From Chloroflexota bacterium (GTDB lineage: Bacteria; Chloroflexota; Limnocylindria; Limnocylindrales; CSP1-4), in the NCBI GenBank assembly GCA_021787395.1, contig JAJYLZ010000018.1:1-59479 (forward strand): DNA of 59,479 nucleotides. The letters are read 5' to 3'. The notes under the pieces are model-generated. The model had not been told where the DNA came from and searched no databases. It saw only the letters and a list, made by a program, of their open reading frames with translations. The translations under genes were made by a program, and so were the position numbers. Positions within the stretch are counted from its first letter, which is position 1, and each line of letters begins with the position of its first letter. Of the stretch, positions 40,594 to 49,117 are shown one piece after another.

Positions 40594-43176
40594 GTGACAG
40601 ATCCCCGCACCGAACCCCGCCCGGACGCCGGCGATCCGGTCGCCGCCAGCATGGCGTCCGCGATCGGCGACGCCCACGTCGCGTCGGCGAGCGAGGTCGC
40701 CGATCGGCTCGACGTCGACCCGACGACCGGGCTGAACCTCGTCGAGGCCGCGCGGCGGCTCGCGATCCTCGGGTCGAACGAGCTGGAGCCGATCCGGCAC
40801 CCGTCGATCCTGCGGATCGTGTGGCGGGGCGCGACCGAGCCGTTCATCCTCCTGCTCGTCCTCGCCGGCGCCCTGGCGATCGCCCTCGGCCACGTGGCGG
40901 ACGGCGCGTTCGTCCTGTTCATGGTCGTGCCGATCGTCGGCGCTGGGGTCGTCACGGAGTTCCGCTCGGAGCGTGCGCTCGAGACGCTGCGCGCGGCGAC
41001 CGCGCCGGTCGCGCGGGTCCGCCGCGAGGGGAACGTGGACGACATCCCCTCGTCGTCGCTCGTCGTCGGCGACATCGTCCTCATCCGCGTCGGCGACGTG
41101 GTGCCGGCCGACCTGCGGATGTGGCGCGTCGAGGGCCTCGCCCTGGACCGCAGCTCGCTCACCGGCGAGTCGCTCCCGGAGGCGGGGGCCATCGAGCCCG
41201 ATGCCGCCGGAACCGCCCTCGCCGACCGGCGCTCGATCGCGTACGCCGGCACGAGCGTCGTGAGCGGCCGCGGCGAGGGCATCGTCGTCGCGACGGGCAT
41301 CGCCACCGAGTTCGGCAAGATCTCGCGCACGCTCGGTGCCACGGAGCGCCGCCGCTCGCCGCTCCAGCGCGAGCTCGACCGGCTCGTCCGGATCCTCGTC
41401 GTGGTCGCCATCGGGCTGATCGCGACCGTGACCGGCCTGGGGTTCTACCGGGGCAACCCGGTGGGCGACAACCTGATGGCGGGCGTCACGGCAGCGATCG
41501 CCGCGATCCCCGAGGAGCCGCCGGCGCTGCTCGCGGTCATCCTCGGGCTGGGCGCCTATCGCCTCCTCCGGCGCGGCGTGCTGGTGCGCCGGCTGAACGC
41601 CCAGGAGACGCTGGGCTCGATCGACCTGATCCTGACCGACAAGACCGGCACCCTGACCGAGAACCGCCTGGCGCTGACCGAGCTCCGGACCCCGTCCGGC
41701 CCGGTGGCGGGGCTCGTCGAGCGGCGCGCGGTGCTCGAGGCGGCGATCCGCGCCGAGGAGGACGCGTGGAGCATCGGGGCCGGTGCCCGGCCCGGCTCGT
41801 TCACCCGGTCGCTCCTCGCCGCCGCGGAGGAGCACGGCTCCTCCGTGTACCTCGACCCGGCGGACCTGATCGAGGCCCAGGCGGCCGATGAGGGCCATCC
41901 CTACTCGCTCACCCGCGCCCGCCGCGAGGGCGTCGTCGAGGAGCTGGCCCTCGGGGCCCCGGAGGTGGTGCTCGCGCTCTCGGACGGCCTCGAGCCGGCC
42001 GAGCACGCCGCGTGGCACGGCCTGGTGGAGCAGGGCGCCGGCGCCGGCGAGCGGCTCGTCCTGCTCGCGCAGCGGCTGGGCGACGCGCCGTGGCGTCCGT
42101 GGGCGCTGGTCGGGTTCGCCGACCGGCTCCGTGCGGGCGTCGCCGAGTCAATGGCCATGGCCAGGGCGGCCGGCATCCAGACGATCGTGGTCACGGGGGA
42201 CCATCCGCGCACGGCCACCGCGATCGCGGCCTCGGCCGGGCTGCCCTCCGGGCACGTCGTCACGGGCGACGAGCTCGCGACCTGGGACGACGCCCGCCTG
42301 GCCCGGGAGCTGCCCGACGTGCACGTCGTGGCGCGCGCCGCGCCGGAGGACAAGCTGCGCCTCGTGGACGCCGCCCGCGCCTCCGACCGCACCGTCGCGG
42401 TCACAGGCGACGGGGTGAACGACTCCCCCGCCCTGCAGCACGCGGACGTGGCGGTCGCGATGGGGAGCGGCTCGGCGGTCGCCCGTGACGCGTCCGACCT
42501 GATCCTCGGTGACGACTCGTTCGCGACGCTGATGTACGGCCTGCGCGAGGGCCGCCGGATGGTCGCCAACGTCCAGAAGGGCCTGGTGTTCCTGTTCTCG
42601 ACCCACGTCGCGATGCTCGGGTTCGTCCTGATCGCGACGATCGCGGGCCACGGCCAGCCGCTGCTGCCGATCCAGATCCTCTGGCTCGAGGTCTTCATCG
42701 ACATGCTGACCGTCGTCTCGTTCGAGGCCGAGGTGGAGGAGCCGGACGCGATGCAGCGGCCCCCGCGCCCCCGGCGCCGGCCGCTCCTCACCAACGACCT
42801 CCTCCTTCGGCTCGCGTTCGCGGGAGGGTTCAGCGCGGTCGCCGCGCTGGTGGTGATGACGCTCGTCGGCGGCGGCTTCGCCCACGCCCGGTGGGTCGCC
42901 TACTCGTGCCTCGTCGTCGGCCAGGTGGTCCGGGCGAACCTGAACCGGAGCATCCGCTACCCCGTCACCAGGCTGCCGCCGAACCGGTACCTCCTGTGGG
43001 GCGCGGCGGCGACGATCGCCGTCCAGGCCGCGATCCCGTACGTCCCGCTCGCCGCGGAGGCGTTCGACGCCACGGCCCTCGGCGTGGCCGACTGGCTGGT
43101 CATCGCGGTCGTCGCCGTCATCCCGGCCGTCGCGGCCGAGGCGGCGCGCCGGTCCGGGCGGGTCTGGGTGGCCTGA
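40594..43176 (+). CDS. P-type cation-transporting ATPase (P2-like)
   Basis: This 860-residue membrane ATPase resembles the Ca2+/cation P2 class. The N-terminal cation-ATPase domain (TTGLNLVEAARRLAILGSNE) and the actuator motif SLTGESLPEAG are present. The phosphorylated Asp is in ILTDKTGTLTENR near residue 349, and the hinge is TGDGVNDSPALQHADVAVAM. Eight to ten helices are expected. The fourth helix carries IPEEPPALL where Ca2+ pumps have PEGLP. The sixth lacks the usual Asn-x-x-x-Asp (LEVFIDMLTVVSFE), so the ion is not the classical Ca2+ geometry. GTG 40594 has no clear ribosome-binding site; a Met at 40651 is an alternative. No metal regulator is nearby. Confidence 0.92.
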   Translation: MTDPRTEPRPDAGDPVAASMASAIGDAHVASASEVADRLDVDPTTGLNLVEAARRLAILGSNELEPIRHPSILRIVWRGATEPFILLLVLAGALAIALGHVADGAFVLFMVVPIVGAGVVTEFRSERALETLRAATAPVARVRREGNVDDIPSSSLVVGDIVLIRVGDVVPADLRMWRVEGLALDRSSLTGESLPEAGAIEPDAAGTALADRRSIAYAGTSVVSGRGEGIVVATGIATEFGKISRTLGATERRRSPLQRELDRLVRILVVVAIGLIATVTGLGFYRGNPVGDNLMAGVTAAIAAIPEEPPALLAVILGLGAYRLLRRGVLVRRLNAQETLGSIDLILTDKTGTLTENRLALTELRTPSGPVAGLVERRAVLEAAIRAEEDAWSIGAGARPGSFTRSLLAAAEEHGSSVYLDPADLIEAQAADEGHPYSLTRARREGVVEELALGAPEVVLALSDGLEPAEHAAWHGLVEQGAGAGERLVLLAQRLGDAPWRPWALVGFADRLRAGVAESMAMARAAGIQTIVVTGDHPRTATAIAASAGLPSGHVVTGDELATWDDARLARELPDVHVVARAAPEDKLRLVDAARASDRTVAVTGDGVNDSPALQHADVAVAMGSGSAVARDASDLILGDDSFATLMYGLREGRRMVANVQKGLVFLFSTHVAMLGFVLIATIAGHGQPLLPIQILWLEVFIDMLTVVSFEAEVEEPDAMQRPPRPRRRPLLTNDLLLRLAFAGGFSAVAALVVMTLVGGGFAHARWVAYSCLVVGQVVRANLNRSIRYPVTRLPPNRYLLWGAAATIAVQAAIPYVPLAAEAFDATALGVADWLVIAVVAVIPAVAAEAARRSGRVWVA

Positions 43177-43373
43177 GGCGAGCTCGAGACCGCGGCTTGG
43201 CGCCGTCGCCTCCGGCGCCCGAGTACAGGGTCTTCCCTTCGATGCGGAGCCGCCGACCCGGACAGGCCGAGCCGGCGGTGTCGTCCGGGGTCGGAAGGCC
43301 GACGATCGGGGGCTGCTGGCCCGCCGTGCCGCTGCGTGGCATCGCCTTGGCCTGAAACTCAGCCGCCGGGGCG

Positions 43374-44240
43374 TCATGGGCAGGTCGCGGCCTCGTCGGG
43401 GAGCAGGGGGCGAACGGTCAGCGCGTAGCGCCGGCCGTCGCTGGCGAACGGCGTGGTCCCGTCGGCGGCGGCTGCCACCGGCCAGAGGCGGTCGAGGTCG
43501 GCGCCGCTCACGACGACGCAGCGCCCCGCCTCCGGCGAGCCGGGCGTGATGGGCGTCCCTGCCGTCTCGAGCGGCCATGTCAGCGGCCAGCCCACCGGAT
43601 CTCGCCTGTACGCGGGATCCGTCACGGCGTAGGGCCTGGCCGCCAGGCGGACGGCGGTCGGTCGGTAGGGAGCCAACGCGACCGACCGCCCGAGCGAGGC
43701 CAGTAGGCCGTCGAATCCGATCGCCTCCGCCCGAGCGGTCGCCTCGGCCGGGTCGTCTGGCTGGGCGCCGACCCCGAGAGCGCCGAACGACGTCCGGGTG
43801 ATGCCTCGCGGGCTCCAGACGACGAAGGTCGTTGCGGGCACGTCGGCGGCCCCGTGCGGCGGATACGAGGCGTCGGTCCCGCTGGCCAGGCCGGCCGCCG
43901 ACGCGGCGGCCAGCAACGCGTCGACCTGGACCGTGGACAGCCGACCGGCCACGAGCGGCGGCAGGAGCGAGCCCGGGTGGACAGCGCGGTCGGGGGCGCG
44001 GACGATCACCTGGCCGTCCGCGTAGACGCTGGCCAGCGGGGTGTCTCGGAACACGTACTCCGGGGCCATGAAGCCGCCAGCCGAGCGGATCTGGACCAAC
44101 AGTGCGTCCGGGTTCAACGGCAGCGCGGGCGTGGGAGCCGGCGACGGCAGAGCGGCAGACGGGGTCGCCGCCCCCGAGCACCCGGTCAGCAGCACGGCGA
44201 GGAGTGGCACGAGGACGAGTGCCTGGCGCCTGCGGTGCAT
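43374..44240 (-). CDS. Lipoprotein of unknown function
   Basis: This 288-residue protein starts with MHRRRQALVLVPLLAVLLTG and a lipobox LLTGC (Cys near 21), so it should be lipid-anchored outside the membrane. A Pro/Ala/Ser linker of about 25 residues follows. The mature domain reads VQIRSAGGFMAPEYVFRDTP, VYADGQVIVRAPD, RLSTVQVDALLAAASAAGL and VPATTFVVWSPRGITRTSFG. This pattern appears in uncharacterised actinobacterial and Chloroflexota lipoproteins. Two further Cys residues near the end (GRCVVVSG and the final AATCP) may form a disulfide. No function is assigned. The gene upstream on the same strand is also secreted. Confidence 0.8.
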   Translation of the reverse strand: MHRRRQALVLVPLLAVLLTGCSGAATPSAALPSPAPTPALPLNPDALLVQIRSAGGFMAPEYVFRDTPLASVYADGQVIVRAPDRAVHPGSLLPPLVAGRLSTVQVDALLAAASAAGLASGTDASYPPHGAADVPATTFVVWSPRGITRTSFGALGVGAQPDDPAEATARAEAIGFDGLLASLGRSVALAPYRPTAVRLAARPYAVTDPAYRRDPVGWPLTWPLETAGTPITPGSPEAGRCVVVSGADLDRLWPVAAAADGTTPFASDGRRYALTVRPLLPDEAATCP

Positions 44241-44399
44241 CGTCGTTCCCCGATCTGCGTGATCCGCTTGTCGCCCCTCCAGACTCCGCCCGAGGCGTGC
44301 AGGTTCCGCGGCCGCTGCGCGCGCCGGCCGGGCCGCCGGAGCTTGTCCGCGCGACCGATTTGGCCCTGGGCGCTCCAGCAGCCCAGGGCCTGCGTTGGC

Positions 44400-45779
44400 T
44401 CAGTAGGCGACCCGGGCCACGAAGCTCACGGGCAGCGCCGTCCCGGAATCGGGCAGTTCCATCCGCTCCACGACCCAGACGTTGTGGCTGTCGGCAGCCA
44501 GATCGATGGCCGGATACCTGAGCGTGATCCGGTTGGCTATCGAATTCGTCGCCTCGCTCACCTGGACCAGTGTCGGCGTGTCGATGAGCGCAACCCAGAC
44601 GCTGCCCCCTGCGACGGCCACGGGGCCAGCCCATGAGCCGACCGTCAGGCTGGCGGTGATCTGGTTCGTCGCCGGATCGATGCGGGTGAGCATCCCGTCG
44701 GGCGTGCCCTCGTGGCCCGGGTTCGTCACCCATACTGCGGTCGCGCTCACGGCAACCCAGCCGCCGGTGTCCTGTGTCGCCACCGTGGCGGTCACCTGGT
44801 TCGTCGCCGGGTCGATCCGCGACAGGTGCCCGTCATCACTCGACACCCAGACCGAACCGAAGCCGAATGCAACTGCATTCGGGCCTCGCGCAACGGGGAT
44901 CGTCGCCGCCACCGTGTTCGTCGCGGAATCGACACGTACGACGGCGTTCTCGTCGTAGAGGCTCACCCATGCGGCGCCCGGGGAGACGACGACACCAGAC
45001 GGGCTCCTTCCCAGGGTGATCGATGCCTGCTGGACGCCCGCTGTCGGGTCGAAGCGGACGAGGCCGCCCGGGAGGCTGTTCCCGTTCGCGTCGAAGCTCA
45101 CGACAGTCATCCAGAGCGAGTTCTCGCCGTAGGCGACTGACCACGGGGCGCTCCCTCCGCTGATCTCGAGCGGCAGCGTCTGCAGCACGCCGTTGGTTGC
45201 CGGGTCGATCCGCGACAGGGTGCGGTCGGCTGCATTCACGGTCCAGACGCCATTCGGCGCGATCTCGACACCACTCGGGAAGAGGCCCACGGAGATCGTT
45301 GCCGCGACGTACGGCGGCACGGCGAGGGCGGTGAACAAGCCGCACTTCACGCCGCCGGTCGTGCTGCTGCCGACTCGGATGGCGATCCTGGCGGACCCCT
45401 TCGTCGCGTTCTTGATGAGGGCCACCTGGCTCGCGCTCAGCGCCGACGTGCGAGCGGCGGTTCCCGACCTCGAGGTCTTGACCGTCGGGAACTTGATCAG
45501 GGTGCTGCCGACGCTGCCGCAGGTCCCCTTCGACAGGGTGACCGGAACGTAGGCATTCGGCTTGAGCTTGGCGAGCTTGAGCGTGATCGAGCCCGACCCG
45601 GCATCGAGCGCGACAATCTTGGCGGTTCCGTTGACGCCCGCGGAGCCGATCTTCGCCTGCCACGCGTTCGTGACAGTCGCGGCGCTCGCCGCCGACTGGC
45701 TGAGGACCAGCAGGGCGACAAGCGCCCATACCATCGGCCAGGCAGTCCCGGGACGCACCTTGCCTGCGAGACGGATCAT
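44400..45779 (-). CDS. Secreted beta-propeller (Vgb/YVTN-like) protein
   Basis: This 459-residue exported protein has a signal peptide (MVWALVALLVLSQSAASA) and an N-terminal beta domain of about 130 residues, with repeated TLKLAKLKPNAYVPVTL and two Cys residues (KGTCGSV, VKCGLF). A beta-propeller of six to seven blades follows. Each blade carries a variant of SRIDPATNQVTATV, GVWTVNAADRTL or GSVWVSSDDG. The repeats match virginiamycin-B-lyase/NHL/YVTN-type propellers, but no lyase His pattern could be confirmed. GGAGGG precedes ATG 45779. Third-position bases are slightly less GC-rich than in neighbours. The binding partner is unknown. Confidence 0.82.
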   Translation of the reverse strand: MIRLAGKVRPGTAWPMVWALVALLVLSQSAASAATVTNAWQAKIGSAGVNGTAKIVALDAGSGSITLKLAKLKPNAYVPVTLSKGTCGSVGSTLIKFPTVKTSRSGTAARTSALSASQVALIKNATKGSARIAIRVGSSTTGGVKCGLFTALAVPPYVAATISVGLFPSGVEIAPNGVWTVNAADRTLSRIDPATNGVLQTLPLEISGGSAPWSVAYGENSLWMTVVSFDANGNSLPGGLVRFDPTAGVQQASITLGRSPSGVVVSPGAAWVSLYDENAVVRVDSATNTVAATIPVARGPNAVAFGFGSVWVSSDDGHLSRIDPATNQVTATVATQDTGGWVAVSATAVWVTNPGHEGTPDGMLTRIDPATNQITASLTVGSWAGPVAVAGGSVWVALIDTPTLVQVSEATNSIANRITLRYPAIDLAADSHNVWVVERMELPDSGTALPVSFVARVAY

Positions 45780-46100
45780 CCCCGATCCCTCCACTGGGGA
45801 CGCATCCGGCGGGTCGGTCTCGCCAGTGGCTCGGCGCCGCCCAGGCGGCCACAGTGCGGGCGACGCGTCACAACCCCCCACCTTCCGCGCAAGGATTCCC
45901 GTGGCGGCGCGAGGGGTCCAGAGGCGCCGGTCGCGCAGTTCCTCCCCATCAGGCATCCAACCGGCGCCCGATTCCGGGCACCCGGGCCGCACGCAGCCGG
46001 ACGGTCTGGTCTGGCCGGTCGCGTGGCATAGGAACGGCGGGCCGGGCGAGCCGACCCGCCGTCGCGGGATGGAGGTGCGCCGGGGCGTCCGGCCCGCGTC
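45780..46100. other. Intergenic stretch
   Basis: This 321-bp gap lies between the flavoprotein gene end and the propeller gene start, both on the minus strand. It holds the propeller gene's ribosome-binding site and a weak inverted repeat (CCACTGG 45791-45797 / CCAGTGG 45823-45829). No gene is seen. Confidence 0.5.
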
Positions 46101-47561
46101 TCAGGCGAACGTGTCGCTCATCACGGTGGTGAACCAGACCAGCATCTCGCTGAAGTTCCGGGTGGTGGCCGATGCGGCCGCCCTCGGCTGGCCTTGGGTT
46201 GCATACATCTTCTTGGTGGCGGCGTCGTACTCGTACACGGCCGACAGCCAGGTCGCCGTGCCCGGCGACGTGGCGTTGCCACGCGTGATCGGGGTGTAGC
46301 AGGCGGAGTTGAGGACCAGGTCAGTCTCGGCCGCGAGCGTCGTGTCGCCGCGGAGCCGGCGCACGATGGCGCTGGCGGCCGTCTTGCCCTCCTGGTTCCC
46401 GATGTGCCCGGCCTTCGGGACGCCGGGGATGCCCACGGTGGCGACGCCCGGGTAGCCCGGGTACCACTCCGCCGGCACGGCGCTCGAGTCGCCGATGATG
46501 TGGACTCCCGGGTACTTCGGGGCGGCGTTGGTGGCGGAGGTGGGCAGCGACGACTCGAAGGTCAGCGGCTGGACGGGCGCGTACTGCATGCCGTTGGCGC
46601 TGTTGGTCGCGCACAGCCCGGCGTTCCGGAGGATCGCGGGCGCCTGCATCGGGGGGATGGGGTTGAGCACGCCCGCCCGCTGCGCGGTCACGGCGTGGCT
46701 GGCGCCCGAGTCGTCCCGGTATGTGTAGGTGACCGTCTTCGCGGTGCTGTCGAGGTCGCTGATCACCACGTCGTGGCGATAGGTGACGGTGTAGCCGCTC
46801 GCGTTCCTGCCCGCGAACGCGTCAGTGAAGTTGGCCTGCTCCACCAGGATCGAGGGGTTCGCGTCGAGCAGGTACAGCCGGCTGCTGGGCCGGTTGGCCT
46901 TGAGCCAATCGGCGACCACGCAGGCGCGCTCGTACGGGCCCGGCGGGCAGCGGTACGGAGCCTTCGGGACCGTGATGACCACGTCCGAGCCGCTGGGGAT
47001 CGCCGCGAGCTGGGCAGCGAGCTGGGCCGTCTGCGGGCCAGCCTGCCAGGCGTGCGGGGTCAGGGCGACGTCGTAGTGCCCCGGCAGCGCCCCGAACTCG
47101 AGCCCCGGGGCGAGCACGAGGGCATCCCCGCTGTAGACCGAGCCGTTGGCGAGGGTGACTCGCCGGGCCGCCGGGTCCACGGCGGCCACCCTGCCCTGGA
47201 CGACCGTCACGCCGTACCAGCTCTTGAGCGTGTTGTACGTGTAGTCGAGGCTGCTCAGGGTGCGCTCGCCCACGAGCACCATGTTGCTCATGATGTTGGA
47301 CGTGTAGGAGGGCGTCTGCTCGATCAGGGTCACCGCGAGCCCGGTGCCACCCCACAGGCGGAGGTACTTGGCCGCTGCCGTGCCCGCCATGCCCCCGCCC
47401 ACGACGACGACGCGCTTGCCCTTGAGGGAGCTGTCGGTGGGCACTGGGACCAGGGACTCGGCGTGGGCCGGCTCCGGCTCAGCGAGGTGCAGCCAGGCGG
47501 GGAGGGTCACGGCGCCGAGCGCGCCGACGGCCACCATGCCAAGGAAGTCTCTGCGCAGCAT
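46101..47561 (-). CDS. fccB: Flavocytochrome c sulfide dehydrogenase-like flavoprotein
   Basis: This 486-residue FAD-dependent oxidoreductase resembles FccB/SoxF. It has a twin-arginine-type leader (MLRRDFLGMVAVGALG) for folded export. The FAD-binding motif VVVVGGGMAGTAAAKYL lies near residue 50. The redox-active Cys region is VPKAPYRCPPGPYERACVV, and a second Cys in NAGLCATNS is a candidate disulfide partner. Further FccB signatures are ALVLAPGLEFGALPGH and VHIIGDSSAVP. The family oxidises sulfide and passes electrons to a cytochrome c. Such a cytochrome is encoded nine bases upstream on the same strand, so both probably form an FccAB complex outside the membrane. Confidence 0.85.
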   Translation of the reverse strand: MLRRDFLGMVAVGALGAVTLPAWLHLAEPEPAHAESLVPVPTDSSLKGKRVVVVGGGMAGTAAAKYLRLWGGTGLAVTLIEQTPSYTSNIMSNMVLVGERTLSSLDYTYNTLKSWYGVTVVQGRVAAVDPAARRVTLANGSVYSGDALVLAPGLEFGALPGHYDVALTPHAWQAGPQTAQLAAQLAAIPSGSDVVITVPKAPYRCPPGPYERACVVADWLKANRPSSRLYLLDANPSILVEQANFTDAFAGRNASGYTVTYRHDVVISDLDSTAKTVTYTYRDDSGASHAVTAQRAGVLNPIPPMQAPAILRNAGLCATNSANGMQYAPVQPLTFESSLPTSATNAAPKYPGVHIIGDSSAVPAEWYPGYPGVATVGIPGVPKAGHIGNQEGKTAASAIVRRLRGDTTLAAETDLVLNSACYTPITRGNATSPGTATWLSAVYEYDAATKKMYATQGQPRAAASATTRNFSEMLVWFTTVMSDTFA

Positions 47562-47570
47562 GGCGTCCCC

Positions 47571-48002
47571 CTACTTGCCCACGGTGGCGAGGTAGGCGGC
47601 GATGGCCCGCAGCTGGGCGTCGGTGTAGCCGGCTGCGTGTGCCGCCATGATGTTGTCGGTGCCGGTCGAGGCGGCAAACTCCTTCAGCTCCGAATACAGC
47701 TCGGTCGCCGACTCGCCGGCGATCCGCTCGAACCCACCGGACCCGTACGTCCCGTGGCACTGGAAGCAGTTGCTCGCCAGAAGCCGGGCTGAGCCGGTCG
47801 AGATCGCCGCGGGAGCCACGAGCGGGGTGGTTGAGCTGGCCTCGACCCGAGTCGACGACCCGGACAAGTCCGCGGCGATCGTCGGGGTCGCGGCCAGCGC
47901 GCCTGACAGGACGATCAGGGCCGCAACGCCGAGCGGGGTGGTGCGCGGACGGGAGCCGCGCGATCGCGCCTGGGGCGACTGCCGATGTCGGGTGAGGAAC
48001 AT
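47571..48002 (-). CDS. fccA: Exported monohaem cytochrome c (FccA-like subunit)
   Basis: This 143-residue protein has an Arg-rich N-terminus, a hydrophobic helix (PLGVAALIVLSGALAATPTI) and one haem-binding motif CFQCH (Cys 79, Cys 82, His 83). A likely distal Met lies in DNIMAAHAAGYTDAQLRAIA, as in class-I cytochromes c. It would accept electrons from the flavoprotein encoded nine bases downstream. Diheme FccA proteins have two CXXCH motifs; this one has a single haem, like the short FccA/SoxE type. A 320-base region separates it from the divergent glycerophosphodiesterase gene. Confidence 0.85.
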   Translation of the reverse strand: MFLTRHRQSPQARSRGSRPRTTPLGVAALIVLSGALAATPTIAADLSGSSTRVEASSTTPLVAPAAISTGSARLLASNCFQCHGTYGSGGFERIAGESATELYSELKEFAASTGTDNIMAAHAAGYTDAQLRAIAAYLATVGK

Positions 48003-48322
48003 CGTCTGCCTCCATCTGTGTCCAGCCGATCGGTCCGGCCGGCTTGCCTCTCCCGAGCCCGGACACGGCGGCCGGGTTTCAGCGGGCAGGGAGGCAGTCG
48101 CCTGGCAGCGGCCCTGCGCAGGCCGGCCGCCGAACGGCAGGGCGCGCAGGCCAGCCTACCCGGCATCGTCGGGGTGGGGCACCGGCCCGGCGGTCCGGCG
48201 CTGTGCCGACCGGCCGTATAGTGGCTCCGTCCTGTCGCCCGGCCGGCCTCCGGAGGGCAGCGGGGCCGCCCCACGGGCGACCAGCCGTGGCCGACGGAGC
48301 CGCCGGCAGCACTGAGGCACCA
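48003..48322. other. Divergent intergenic region
   Basis: This 320-bp gap lies between the cytochrome gene (minus) and the glycerophosphodiesterase gene (plus). It holds a plus-strand -10 box TATAGT at 48217-48222. No gene is seen. Confidence 0.5.
48217..48222 (+). promoter_or_regulatory. -10 box TATAGT for the GDPD operon
   Basis: TATAGT is a near-consensus -10 box in a GC-rich gap. It predicts a leader of about 95 bases before ATG 48323. No clear -35 is visible. Confidence 0.5.
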
Positions 48323-49117
48323 ATGACCGTCGTCATCGCCCACCGGGGCGCCCGCAGCCTCGCCCCGGAGAACACCCTGGCCGCGGCCCGGAGGGCGCAC
48401 GCACTGGGCGCCGACCTGTGGGAGACCGACACGGCGATCACCGCCGACGGCCAGATCGTGCTGATGCACGACGACTCGATGATGCGCACGACGGACGTCG
48501 CGGCCAAGTTCCCCGACCGCGTGCCGGCGCCGTTCTCGACGTACACGCTGGCCGAGATCCGAACCCTCGACGCGGGCTCGTTCTTCGAGCGCGACGACCC
48601 GTTCGGGCAGGTGGCCGCCGGCGCGGTCACGGCCGATGAGCTGGCGAGCTACCGGGGCGAGCGGGTGCCGACGCTGCGTGAGGCGTTCGAGCTGACGATG
48701 GCGCTCGACTGGCGCATGAACCTCGAGCTCAAGGCGCAGCCCAGGCCCAACGACACGTTCGACGTGGTGGGCGCGGTGCTCGCCCTGGCGGACGAGGTAG
48801 GGATCGGGCCCGACCACCTGCTGTTCTCGTCGGCGCGCCACGAGTGGCTCAAGACGCTCAAGGGGCGACGCCCGGAGTACGAGGTCCAGGCCCTGCTGGG
48901 ACTGTTCCCCGAGGACCCGATCGACTTCTCCGACCCCTTCTTCGACACGTTCAACCCGCGGATCACCCGGGTGACGCTGGACGAGCTGCGCGAGGCGCTC
49001 GCCCGCGGCGTCCGGCTCAACCCCTACACGCCCAACGAGCCGGACGAGATCGCGGCGCTGGCCGCGATCGGCATCACCGGCATCATCACCGACTTCCCGC
49101 AGCGAGTAGCACGATGA
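48323..49117 (+). CDS. Glycerophosphodiester phosphodiesterase (GDPD/UgpQ family)
   Basis: This 264-residue TIM-barrel hydrolase shows the GDPD signature directly at the start: VIAHRGARSLAPENTLAA, then GADLWETDTAITADGQIVLM and HDDSMMRTTD. The catalytic His pair (first AHRG, second MHDD) and the metal-binding Glu/Asp pair (ETD) are intact. The C-terminal GITGIITDFP closes the barrel. It releases glycerol-3-phosphate from glycerophosphodiesters. No signal peptide is present, so it is cytoplasmic. Its stop overlaps the amidotransferase start by four bases, so both are translated together. Confidence 0.93.
   Translation: MTVVIAHRGARSLAPENTLAAARRAHALGADLWETDTAITADGQIVLMHDDSMMRTTDVAAKFPDRVPAPFSTYTLAEIRTLDAGSFFERDDPFGQVAAGAVTADELASYRGERVPTLREAFELTMALDWRMNLELKAQPRPNDTFDVVGAVLALADEVGIGPDHLLFSSARHEWLKTLKGRRPEYEVQALLGLFPEDPIDFSDPFFDTFNPRITRVTLDELREALARGVRLNPYTPNEPDEIAALAAIGITGIITDFPQRVAR

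Noticed and set aside
43118..43342. Small minus-strand frame between the P-type ATPase and a lipoprotein gene
   Set aside because: It overlaps the end of the ATPase gene and has Pro/Arg-rich composition with no ribosome-binding site or recognisable family.
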